Shown: positions 10,981 to 20,882 of the stretch, piece after piece
How the letters are laid out: each line of letters starts with the position of its first letter
Numbering within the stretch: position 1 is the stretch's first letter
From: Dactylorhiza incarnata
Lineage: Eukaryota; Streptophyta; Magnoliopsida; Asparagales; Orchidaceae
Direction: 5' to 3'
Length of the DNA: 64,000 bases
Assembly: GCA_033032865.1 (NCBI GenBank)
Contig: JAWHQI010000061.1
Location: 806,001-870,000, forward strand
The notes under the pieces: model-generated
Told to the model about the DNA's origin: nothing
The model's input: only the letters and a program-made list of their open reading frames with translations
Databases searched by the model: none
Made by a program: the position numbers and the translations under genes

Positions 10981-13900
10981 TGGATAAGAGTTGGATGGAT
11001 CTCAGCGATCGGCATCAACCTGTATACATCAACGGAGTGAATTCTTTTCTTGATTTTGCTTTCACTCATTCTGCCAGAGGAAACACTATTCGTTGCCCTT
11101 GTTATAGGTGTGGAAATAATAATTTTCACACTCGGGAGATTGTGTTTGTGCATCTTATTCTGAATGGAATTATAAGACATATAGATGGTGGTCAAGTCAT
11201 GGAGAGGATTATTACAATATTAGCCCAACTGCTGGCAGCAATGATGATGTTTTTAGAGAGGAAGAAGAAGAGATTTCAGAGCATGATGATATGCATGATC
11301 TCCTACATGATTTTAATTCTGGTTTTAACAACATGAATGAGATTGGAGAAGAACGAGATCATGAGGACCCCAATGAAACAGCTAGAAAATTTTATGATTT
11401 GTTAAATGATGCCGAGCAAGAATTATATCCTGGCTGCAAAGAATTTTCAAAATTTCAATTTATGGTTACTTTACTTGCACTCAAATCTGATTACGGATGG
11501 ACTGATCGGTCTTTTACAGAATTACTTAAAGTTTTAAAAAGAGCAATTCCTTGTGGTGAAAAACTACCAAGTAGTTTTTATAAAGCTAACAACTACATAC
11601 AAGAGCTTGGAATGGAGTGTAAGAAGATAGATGCTTGCATGAATGATTGCATTCTCTACCGTGATAAGTTTGCAGATCTTGAGAGTTGTCCAACTTGTGG
11701 TATGTCCAGGTGGCAATCGAGCAAGATTAACAATAATGCAGAAAGTAATATGTTGTCAAGAAAGAGTAAAAATATTCCAAACAAGATTCTTAGACACTTT
11801 CCTTTGATTCCTAGACTTCAAAGATTGTATATGTGTTCTAGGACGGCCGAGGATATGAGATGGCATAAAGAAAAGCGTCGCGATGATGGTAATTTGCGGC
11901 ATCCAGCCGATGCCTTTGCTTGGAAATCATTTGATGAGAAACACTCAGAATTTGCATCTGACACACGCAATGTTAGGCTTGGTTTAGCAAGTGATGGGTT
12001 CAATCCTTTTGGTCTCATGAGTACAAATTACAGTGTATGACCAGTTGTTTTAGTTCCTTATAATATGCCACCATGGGTATGCATGAAAACTCCAAATTTT
12101 ATCATATCTTTAATTATTCCCGGTCCTGGACAACCTGGGAATGATATAGATGTGTATTTGCAACCTTTGATTGATGAGTTAAAATTATTATGGGAAGTTG
12201 GGGTTTGCACTTATGATGCCTATAGTAAGTGCAATTTTAACATGCGTGCTGCTGTATTGTGGACGATAAATAATTTTTCAGCTTATGCTAACTTGTCAGG
12301 TTGGAGCACAAAGGGTAAGCTTGCTTGTCCGTGTTGTAATAAGGACACATGGTATTGCCGATTGAAGAATGGGTCTAAGATGTGTTACATGGGAAACAGA
12401 CGTTTTCTGAATCCAAATCATAGATGGCGAAAAGATAAGAAGTCTTTTGATGGAACAATAGAAATTCGATCTGCACCAAAGGTCCCATCAGGAGTTGAAA
12501 TTTTAGAGCTGCTAAAAGAATATGACAGTGTGATTTTTGGGAAGCTTCAAAAAAAAAGAAGGCGGGATGAAACAACTCTTCCGTACAATTGGAAGAAGTT
12601 AAGTATTTTTTTTCAATTACCATATTGGAGTACATTAGAGATACGTCATTGTCTAGATTACATGCATATTTTAAAAAATATTACTGATAATATATTGGGT
12701 ACTTTGTTGAACATTGATGGGAAGACAAAAGATGATTTGAATTCTAGACTTGACCTTAAGGAAATGGGGTTGAGATCAGAATTACACCCGATAGAAAAAG
12801 ATGATCATTATATCATGCCACAAGCATGCTATACATTGACATTGGTTGAACGAAGGGCAATATGTAATTTCTTGGAGAATTTAAAAGTTCCAGATGGGTA
12901 TTCATCAAATATAAAGAGGTGTGTAAATGCTAAAGAAGGTAAAATTTCACGAATGAAAGCTCATGATTGTCATGGTTTCATATTGGATCAACTTGCTCCT
13001 GCTTTTCGTGGCATTGTTCGCAAAGAGGTTTATGACCCGCTTGTTGAATTAAGTGTTTTTTTTAAGGAGTTGAGCTCTAAAACACTAAGTATAGAGGTGT
13101 TGGATAAACTAGAGAAAAATATTGCTATCACACTTTGCAAACTCGAGAGAATATTTCCTCCTTCATTTTTTACAATCATGATGCACTTACCAATTCATCT
13201 TGCACGAGAAGCAAGAGTTGCTGGCCCTGTACAATATCGATGGATGTATCCAATTGAGAGGTATGTCTTTTAGTTATTTACTTTTTTTTACTTTATCATA
13301 TTAAGTATTTTAAAATAATTGAATTCATCAGATATTTACGTACAGTCAAATCCTTTGTGCGAAACAAAGCACGCCCAGAAGGTTCAATGGCGAAAGGATA
13401 CCTAGTGCACGAGTGCTTGACATTTTGTTCTCGATATATAAGTAAAATTGAGACAAAGCTTAACCGCCCAGATAGAAATGATGAAGGAAATGTTGAGCAA
13501 GATTCAAAATTGTCCATTTTTCAAAAAATTGGGAGGCCATTAGGTAGGAATAGAAAAAGATCTCAGATATGAAGATTGGCATCAGGCTCAACTCTACATA
13601 CTAAGAAATTGCCCAGAAGTAGAACCATTTATAGAGTGAGTTTCACATTCTTACTCTCCATAGTTGTATTTCTTTTATTTAACTAATTCACTAAACATTT
13701 CATTAATAGACAACATCGTCAGGAGCTTCAACATGCAGACTCTAGAAATATTGGAAGAAGACATGAGAAAACTTTTGTTAGATGGTTTGAGTCACATGTA
13801 AGTAACATCTAATTTTTTATGCATCAACTTGTTCTCACTCTCCATGGTTGTGATTACATTACTTTTTCAACAGATATCCAAATTGCATTACGAGGGAGAT

Positions 13901-14748
13901 TCAAGAGTCAACAAAGAATTTTTGCAGTTAGCCCGCGGTCCGAGAAGAGGGGCGACACATTATTCTGGTTATATTATTAATGGTTTTAGGTTTCATACTT
14001 ATGAACGTGAAATCAGACGCAAAACTCAAAACAGTGGTGTTTTTGTTAAAGGAGATGAGCAATCGGGTGGCAAGGAATATTACGGGGTTCTAAAAGATAT
14101 TCTTCAGTTTGAGTATGACGTTGGGCAAAAAATTGTTTTATTTAAATGTGAATGGTGGGATACGTACAATGAAGGCAGAGGATACAAGAAGGAAAATAAT
14201 GGACTTATTTCTGTTAATATAAAACATAATTTGAGAAGTAGTGAACCTTATGTTCTAGCCTGCCAAGTTGAACAAGTATATTACGTGCCTGATAACAAAA
14301 GTAAAGATTGGCGAGTGATCATAAAGACAGTTTCGCGCCACTTTTATGATATTCCAACCAAAGAATTTGAAGAAGTCACCGAGGATGAAATTCAGTTGTA
14401 TGATTTAAACGTTGGGTTAGGATCGATGCTTGATAATGTTGTAGATAATGATAACTTTATGCTTTCATTACAAAGAACTGATGTTGCGGCTATAACTATT
14501 GAGAAAAAAGCTCAATCCAAACAAAGAAGTGTTATGAATGATGAAAATGAAGATGATATTGATGACTTTGAGGATGCAGGTAATATTTAAAATGTATTTT
14601 CTATTTTGAATATTTACTATAAAATGTAATTGTAGTTTTAAAATGTATCTTTTATTTTAAATATTTACTTTAAAATTTAATTGTAGTATTTTTTTCCAGG
14701 TAATTTAGATCAAAAAAATGAAGAGGAGTACGAACATTGGCGTTAAGG
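10981..14748 (+). pseudogene. CACTA transposase TNPD/TNP2, three lesions
   Basis: The ATG at 10981 starts MDKSWMDLSDRHQPVYING, the transposase-associated domain, with its C-PC-x2-C cysteines (IRCPCYRCGN). The TNP2 catalytic region runs about 11290-13270 (for example CPTCGMSRW and GKLACPCCNKDTW). DUF4218-like sequence follows (CHGFILDQLAPAFRG, MMHLPIHLAREARVAGPVQY), then DUF4216 (KCEWWDTYNEG, QVEQVYYVPD). Introns fit at 13261-13331, about 13636-13708, about 13799-13873 and 14581-14699. Lesions: a frameshift near 11170-11185, TGA at 12038-12040 where the family has Trp, and a frameshift near 13556. Normal role: binds the element ends with TNPA and catalyses excision. As it stands it should not make a full protein. 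The last exon runs to TAA 14746-14748. Confidence 0.85.
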
Positions 14749-16482
14749 AGAAAACTTCTCGCGTTGAAAGCCTTACAGATACTTTACATCCACGATCCAC
14801 TGCAGCACACATTCATTCCTTTACTAAATCCTTTACTCAACAGAATTGTGAACCTTCCAAGCAGCATCAAAGAAAAGAATCACAGGTCGAAACTACAAAT
14901 ATAGGTAATAATTCTCAGGTTGTTGTATGTCAACTTACAAAAGTAGCATCTTCTTCTGGACAACGACCAACACAAACGGCAATATCCTTACAATTGGATC
15001 GAGGTTTGATAAATGAAGATCAACATGCATATGTTGAGAGTGTAGCTGAACATGTTTCTATTGAGGCTGAGGATGATCATATACATGCAAATCCAACAAA
15101 TCTTGAGCATGCTGCTAATAATGGTATAAATCCCTTATGTTTTTTTTAATTTGATATATTTGAAACATGTTAACACGAAAATGTTTAATTACAGGTTTAA
15201 ATGTAACCAAGAAAAGGACACGTGGTCCGACCATTGGGCTTGAGTGGTCAAAAAGGAGACAAAATAATCTGGAGAGGGTGGACGTGCAACTTCCACCAGA
15301 ACTTCGAAGATTAGTTGGATATAGAGCTCAAGAGCTTATTACAAAAAGTGGGCGATATGTAAGGCAAAATGCTCCTCTAAATGTGGAGAAATGGTCTGAA
15401 ATTCTAACTGATATCATTGACAAAATAATTAATATTATCAATGTAAGTACTAAATTTTAAATTGTTTTTCGAATTTATAAATATTTTTCTATTTCAAATT
15501 CATAATTTTGTTGTTTTATATTATATTTTTAGAGTGAATTCAATATCCCAAATGAGTCTCATGTTCATGGTGATCTTATATCTTCGCTTCGTCGACATTA
15601 CAATGTTTGGCGTTTTCATTTACATGCTGATTATTATCTGAAATGGAATACTGATGCACAAAGGCGTGCAAATTGCCCTAAAGATGTCGATCCAGCTCAA
15701 TGGAATTGGATAATTAGTTACTGGGGCAGTGCCCGATTCAAGGTATGAAATACATTAATTACTCAAAAATTATGTACATTGTTCATACATTGTTTTTCTT
15801 ATTGATTTGTTGATGCAGAGGATTAGTGAGATTAACAAACAAAATAGGAGCCAACAGAAAATGAAATCTCATGTAGGATCAAAGTCTATTGCAAGAACAA
15901 TATATGAAATGGTAAGTACTTAGAATTTAACAATTGTAACGTTAACAAAATTTAACAGTTTGTACTTAGAATTAATGTTTTATTGTTTTCTTTATATAGA
16001 GGAAAGCTCCAGAAGAACAAGATGAGTTACCATTATATGTACGGTTGTGGGAGAAAACTCACAAGGGGAAACATAATGAATGGCAAGATGAAACGGTAGA
16101 AGAATTATATAAGAAGCTATTGGAATTTCATGACACACAAATGAGAGAAAAGGGAGAAGATAAGTTGACCCCAGAAGAAGCCTACACTACAGTATTTGGA
16201 CATCGTTCAGGTTATATTCTTGGAATGGGGCCTGGACCCAGACCTTCAGAGCGTAAGCATACTAATATGCAACAATTACGAGCAGAAATTCGGGAAGAAC
16301 TTGCAGTGGAGATGAACACTCGTATTCAAGATATGGAAGCGGAGATGAAAACTCGTATTCAAGAGTTGGAGTCTAGGATGGCTCAACAAATGGAGTCTAG
16401 GATGGCTCAACAAATGGAATCTCAATTTTTGGCTTTTCTGAAACAAAGAGAACCTCAAGCAGACATCACTAATGAATCTTGA
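14718..16482 (+). CDS. TNPA-like CACTA protein (plant transposase, Ptta/En/Spm type), five exons
   Basis: Exons fit at 14718-15123, 15195-15442, 15533-15742, 15819-15911 and 16000-16482. All introns are GT-AG and all phases are consistent, giving about 479 residues with no stop. The middle exons carry the transposase_24 signature: KRTRGPTIGLEW, an R-rich pair, VHGDLISSLRRHYNVWRFHL and DPAQWNWIISYWGSARFK, then SEINKQNRSQQKMKSHVGSK. The C-terminus is a coiled coil with a duplicated SRMAQQME unit (about 16370-16420). The protein binds the subterminal repeats and joins both ends of the element. It appears intact while its partner TNPD is broken. The chosen ATG overlaps the last TNPD exon in another frame; a start by splicing from upstream is also possible. 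Confidence 0.8.
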
Positions 16483-17106
16483 GAATTGATTTTATCATCT
16501 GAATTTTTTTTTATTTTCATTTACAGTTTTTGATGCATAGAATTGATTTTATCATCTTGAGAATGCATAGAACTACAGTTTATTTTCAGCTTTATTTCCA
16601 TGAAGATTGAGTTATTCTAGATAGCATCAAATTGTGCTATTATTGTCTCAATTATGTGTTGTTTTCTTTAGTAATAATGCTGGCCACACGCATTCTATCA
16701 TTTTATATCATGCTGCCACACACATTCACTCATTACCTTCAAGTCTTCGTATATATATATATATAAGCGCTCACATGTTCATTAAAATTGTTTTTTCATA
16801 TCATGGACCAATTTTATAATCATTTTATCTATCCTTCTAATGGAGAATTCCAGCCAGCTTTATTTAGTTGTTGTTGTGATTTAAGGCCAGATAAAGTTTT
16901 ACGACTGCAAATTGCAACTCACTTTGTCGTAAAGTGAGATTGACTATTTTTTTAATCTACATAGCATCAAATTGGGTTCACATGGCTTATCCCCTCTTTT
17001 GGTTGTGTAAGAATGATGAGATGGTTTCTACTTCAAATTTTTAATCCCAAATAGTGCTGGGTTTCTTTTCTTATTGATAGATTTCTTTTGCCATATTGAC
17101 ATTGAT
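16483..17106 (+). other. CACTA spacer between TNPA and captured genes
   Basis: AT-rich sequence with the TNPA 3' UTR and then unassigned DNA. Two similar sentences (AGAATTGATTTTATCATC) occur at about 16483 and 16540. The last 70 bp before 17107 read like the 3' part of an intron, belonging to the captured ATP sulfurylase piece. Confidence 0.4.
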
Positions 17107-17406
17107 TGGCTGATAGGAGGAAACCTGATGGTTATTGAGCCTATAAAGTACAACGATGGACTCGACAAATATCGTCTTTCACCTGCAGATCTGCGGGAAG
17201 AATTCATGCGGCGCAACGCAGATGCTGTATTCGCTTACCAGCTCCGAAATCCCGTGCACAATGGCCACGCATTGCTCATGAATGACACTTGTCGACATCT
17301 CTTGGAGATGGGCTATAAAAACCCAATCTTGTTGCTCCATCCCCTGGGAGGTTACACTAAAGCGGATGATGTTCCTCTCATTTGGAGGATGAAGCAACAT
17401 GAGAAG
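17107..17406 (+). pseudogene. Captured ATP sulfurylase exon fragment
   Basis: One exon of plant ATP sulfurylase is recognisable: [17 protein letters not shown], then [17 protein letters not shown] with the nucleotide-binding H-x-G-H motif, then [20 protein letters not shown] and WRMKQHEK. The exon ends at a GT donor (17407). The enzyme makes adenosine 5'-phosphosulfate in plastids and cytosol. Here only about 100 of roughly 470 residues exist, with no start, so no activity is expected. It is the first of a series of host fragments in the CACTA element. The flanking intron sequence shows capture at DNA level, not through mRNA. Confidence 0.9.
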
Positions 17407-17442
17407 GTTAGTGACTTTTCAGTCATGGCAGTCTCATTTTAA

Positions 17443-17907
17443 CTATACAAAATTGGACGCGTTATTGGCAAAGGGGGGATCACCATCAGAACTTTGAGGC
17501 AATCCAGTGGTGCGCGTATTGATGTTGATGATACAAAGAAAAAGACAGAGGACTGTATCATCACTGTCACTTCAACAGAAGTTTCTGTTCTAATCCCTTT
17601 TCCTTTGTTTTGGTATGTTTATGATATGCACTTATGTTCTTATGCATGATTTGTAATTGCAGTCTAATGATGACGTGAAATCGGCTGCAATTGAGGCTGT
17701 TTTGTTGCTTCAAGGAAAGATAAATGATGAAGGTGAGGAAACAGCGACTATTCGTCTTCTTGTACCAACAAAAGTGATTGGATGCCTTATCGGGAAGGGT
17801 AGTTCAATCATAAATGATATGCGCAAGAAGACTAGAGCCGACATCCGCATCTCAAAAGGGGAAAAGCCAAAATCTGTCTCGCCTGATGATGAGCAAGTGG
17901 AGGTTTG
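17443..17907 (+). pseudogene. Captured KH-domain RNA-binding protein fragment, part 1
   Basis: Two exons are separated by a GT-AG intron (about 17581-17662). The first has a KH core, IGRVIGKGGITIRTLRQSSG, with the GxxG loop GKGG, then ARIDVDD and the CIITVTST strand. The second holds the next KH domain, VPTKVIGCLIGKGSSIINDM, with loop GKGS. It stops abruptly after DDEQVEV, where IQD sequence begins in the same frame. The parent looks like a multi-KH plant protein of the HEN4/FLK/PEPPER kind, which bind single-stranded RNA in the nucleus; the exact parent cannot be told. The native 5' part is missing. Confidence 0.85.
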
Positions 17908-18627
17908 CTGTAGCTTTAAGTCCTCGAGGGATTCGGGCAAACCAGCTGCGCTGGGTAGCGGCTCAGCCTGGCTGAAATCATTGTATGCTGAAACTGAGAA
18001 GGAACAGAGCAAGCACGCCGTCGCAGTGGCAGCCGCAACTGCCGCCGCCGCTGATGCGGCCGTGACCGCCGCTCAAGCAGCCGTAGCGGTGCTGCAGCTC
18101 ACCAGCCATGGCCGGAGCGGAAAGCTCGCCGGCTTCCAGGAATGGCTGGCTGCTGTTAAGATACAGAGGGTTTTCGGAGGTTATCTGGTAAGCTTAATTT
18201 CAAAATTTATAATTCAGATATTCAAATCCAAATTTCCGCAAAGATATGATTTTTTATATTGCAACAATATCTGATATTTTGAATCATTCATTGTAGTTGA
18301 TATCCTCCTTCCGAAATCTTGTACTTGTTTTCTCTTCAATTAAATTTAATCATCGTGATCCTGTAGAACAGGAGCACAATGTTCGTAATTCCCCAAAAAA
18401 CACACATCTTCCAGGTCAACAATACGCATCAAAATTTAATTTAATTTAATCTGCTTTGCAGGCAAAGAAAGCTTTGAGAGCTCTGAGAGCATTGGTGAAG
18501 CTCCAAGCCTTAGTTCGAGGCTACCTTGTTCGAAAACAAGCAGCGACAACATTTCACAGTATGCAGGCTCTAATCAAAGCCCAGGCCACCATTAGAGCCC
18601 AGAAATGCAGAGCTTTTCTCTCCTCAG
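17908..18627 (+). pseudogene. Captured IQD (IQ67-domain) calmodulin-binding protein fragment
   Basis: Exon 17908-18187 carries SFKSSRDSGKPA, WLKSLYAETEKEQSKHA and an Ala-rich stretch ending in the first IQ motif, AAVKIQRVFGGYL. GT-AG intron 18188-18461 follows. Exon 18462-18627 holds AKKALRALRALVKLQALVRG and a second IQ, then SMQALIKAQATIRAQ. The phase-0 intron inside the IQ67 domain is the one typical of the IQD family. The first IQ core has Gly where Arg is usual (FRGYL to FGGYL). IQD proteins bind calmodulin at microtubules and in the nucleus. This piece sits between two parts of one KH gene. Upstream it is fused in frame to KH; downstream it is out of frame. Confidence 0.9.
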
Positions 18628-19174
18628 GTCTGAACCTGGAAGTAGATTTGGTCTGCTTTCTGGGAGCAGCCTTTATGGATACAGCTCTCCACAGGTTTCT
18701 TAATTCTCTATTAAATGTTCATTTTTATCATATTCTCATGATTTGTTCATATTATTATGTATTTAATTTTCTACATTGTGCATCACTTGAGATTCTTTCC
18801 CTTGATTATTTCTGTATTTTTTGTGCTAAGCCTGGAGAGAGTGCGTATGGTGGCCATTCATCATACCCGTCGAAGACCTACGGGGGGTATGTTTTCCTTT
18901 TGTTTACATGTTTTGGAAATTTCTCTTACTATTAATAGTGTTACTCTGCAAAAATTTAGTTATTTGTTTATTCTTGATCATGAATGTAAGGCTTCTATCC
19001 TGCACTTTATTATCAGAGTGCTTAATCATTTTTATTGATTATTAAAAAAAGCTTCTGTCCTCTTCTTGTTTATGATTGTGCAGAGTGCCGGCATATGTTG
19101 AGATGAACATTCCATCACATGCCGTTAGCAAAGTGTTGGGAAAGGGTGGATCAAACCTCTCTAATATCCGCAAG
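18628..19174 (+). pseudogene. Captured KH-domain protein fragment, part 2
   Basis: Three exons with native splice sites: 18628-18694 reads SEPGSRFGLLSGSSLYGYSS, 18831-18886 reads ESAYGGHSSYPSKTYGG, and 19084-19174 reads VPAYVEMNIPSHAV then KVLGKGGSNLSNIRK. The last is a KH domain with loop GKGG, cut at a GT donor. The Gly/Ser/Tyr-rich linker followed by a C-terminal KH domain is the layout of the same kind of multi-KH protein as part 1, so IQD exons seem to have been placed inside an already captured KH gene. The frame does not join to the IQD exon before it. Confidence 0.75.
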
Positions 19175-19887
19175 GTAAAATTTCATGCTAAACTTCATTT
19201 CATTCTCCATGTTATACTGAATACAGAGTTTATCTGTTGATTAAACCGAACATAGCTGAAGAATCCTTACCGAAATTTTGCCTCTTTTGAGATTTACAGA
19301 TTAACAGCTTTTCTGAACAACTTGCTCTCTCTATGACAAGTCTGACTAGATTTATGTGGATGCTTAGAGATTGAGGAAAAAAGGCTTTTGACTTGAGTTC
19401 TTAAACCACGTATAGGCTCCGTTTGTTCGGGCATTTATGCAAACACTATATTTTTTAGTCGTTCGGATCACCTCCATTTGGAACCACGGGTTCATCGAAA
19501 CTCCGTGTTATGCCTAATTCCAACCGCATATAGGGAGCCATGTTTAGAAATGTTGTTTTATCTCAATCTCCAACCGCTCCAGCTCCAACCGTGACAGCCC
19601 CGCACAATTAGGCCTTATTTCCTAAATAAGCTATTCAAAGAAAATAGTGCAGTTTTTGTTCATATGTTGTTATACGCAAATATATTTTCGTACTCTTCTA
19701 GGGGTTTATTATTTAATGTAAATTAAACTTCTGTTTCACAGTTTTAGTTATAATGAAATTTGTACGGACTATTAGAACCTGTTTTTTATTTTTGTTTTTT
19801 GGTACAGACTATTAGTTAAACAGTATTTTATTCTTCTTCGGTTCTATATTAATTTGTACTAATAATTTATATGTATTATTATTTCAG
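19175..19887 (+). other. Intron-like spacer with a possible MITE end
   Basis: AT-rich sequence between the KH and RBBP6 pieces. About 19424 has GGCTCCGTTTGTTCGGGC, which looks like a DNA-transposon terminus. A matching right end was not found; GGGAGCC at 19534 is weak. The last 10 bases (ATTATTTCAG) are a splice acceptor belonging to the RBBP6-like exon. Confidence 0.4.
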
Positions 19888-20045
19888 GTCATTTTATACA
19901 ACATTGCCCCACAAATGGTGACCCTAATTATGACATCAGAAGGGTGAAACCTCCAACAGAAATTCCTAGATCTATGGTTCTTATGCAATGTGGTTCTTAT
20001 GCACTGCCAAGCGGTGCCGTTGCTGTCTTGAAGCCAAATGAGTGA
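19888..20045 (+). pseudogene. Captured RBBP6-like (DWNN/zinc-knuckle E3 ligase) exon fragment
   Basis: After a splice acceptor the frame reads GHFIQHCPTNGDPNYDIRR, then VKPPTEIPRSM and GSYALPSGAVAVLKPNE. This is the end of the CCHC zinc knuckle and the adjoining block of plant RBBP6-like proteins (the PQT3 family in Arabidopsis), which have an N-terminal DWNN domain and a U-box/RING. Only about 50 residues are present, ending in a TGA created at the junction (20043-20045). Native function is ubiquitin ligation; none is expected here. It is the fourth distinct host gene in the block. Confidence 0.8.
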
Positions 20046-20145
20046 GATTGTGTCAAGAGAGATGTTGCTTCAGCAATGTGGTGCTTCCATAAGCTGATGA
20101 TGGACGAGTGCAAGACCTTTGCCGGTCATGAGACGGGACAATGAG
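20046..20145 (+). pseudogene. Possible cytochrome P450 I-helix fragment
   Basis: The frame reads KLMMDECKTFAGHETGQ. LxxDECKTF-AGHET resembles the P450 I-helix block with the A-G-x-E/D-T oxygen-binding motif, as in CYP72-clan enzymes, with two residues missing before AGHET. A diverged copy is on the minus strand at 24895-25100 (LQLMINECKTIAGHET). The piece is short, so the assignment is tentative. Confidence 0.45.
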
Positions 20146-20399
20146 ACTTTTTTTTCAATATAGATATTTTTTTCATGTATTCAGTTTTATTATAGTGGAA
20201 AATAATATTGCTATGTATTGAGTGGTTTGGGCTATCTCCCACCCTCTTTTGTTATATTAATAAATTAACTTATTTTGAACAAATTCTATTTGCGATTGAT
20301 TGAGTATTAAATTTATTATTGTATCTGAATGTCTAAAATTGAATTCTAATGAATACTAAATAAAATAATTATATATTTTTTTGTGGAACTAAATAGAAT
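20146..20399 (+). other. AT-rich spacer before CACTA right end
   Basis: Non-coding. Homologous in reverse to 24766-24890 in the inverted copy, so it belongs to the element. Confidence 0.5.
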
Positions 20400-20882
20400 T
20401 TAGTGACGAGATATTTCGTCACTAAAATACACGTTTAGTGAATGAATTAATTTAGTCACTAAAACTTTATTTAGTGACCGAATCCATTCGGTCACCAAAA
20501 CTTTATTTAGTGACCGAGTCCAGTTGGTCATCAAAACTTCATTTAGTGACCGAATCAATTTGGTCACTAAAAGTTTATTTAGTGGTCAAATCAATTTGGT
20601 CACTGATATTACATTTAGTGACCGAATTCGTTTGGTCACCAAAACTTCAATTAGTGACCGAGTCAATTTGGTCACTAAAACATCTTTTAGCGACCAAATT
20701 GGCTTGGTCACTAAATATATATAATTAGTGACGAAAATCTTTTTGGTCACTAATTACATTTAGTGGCGGGGCATTTGTGACCGTCTCGTGACGGACTGAA
20801 TTTGGTCACTAATTATCTTTAGTGACCAAAATCTAATCTTTAGTGACGAAAATTTTCGTCACTAAAAGTCAAATTTGTAGTA
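20400..20882 (+). repeat. CACTA right terminus and subterminal repeats
   Basis: About twenty TTTAGTGACCGAATC/GGTCACTAAA units alternate in both orientations and end at GTCAAATTTGTAGTA. The ORFs here (LVTES and WSLK repeats) are translations of the array. It is homologous to the inverted terminus at 24331. Confidence 0.85.

Larger units (their letters stand above)
7656..20882 (+). mobile_element. CACTA (En/Spm) transposon with captured host gene fragments
   Basis: A 13.2 kb element is bounded by AACTACAAGAAAAC at 7656 and by the complement of TACTACAAATTTGAC at 20882. Each is one base off the CACTACAA start of the superfamily. Both ends carry dense TTTAGTGACGAAA/TTTCGTCACTAAA subterminal repeats. 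Inside are TNPD and TNPA genes in the usual order, then a 3 kb block of host exons. The left flank is copia gag and the right flank is a hAT copy, so there is no simple 3-bp target duplication and the locus has been rearranged since insertion. Confidence 0.85.

Noticed and set aside
20474..20728. Plus-strand ORFs with repeated LVTES and WSLK peptides
   Set aside because: They are translations of the CACTA subterminal repeat array; the repeats are on both strands and carry no protein signal.
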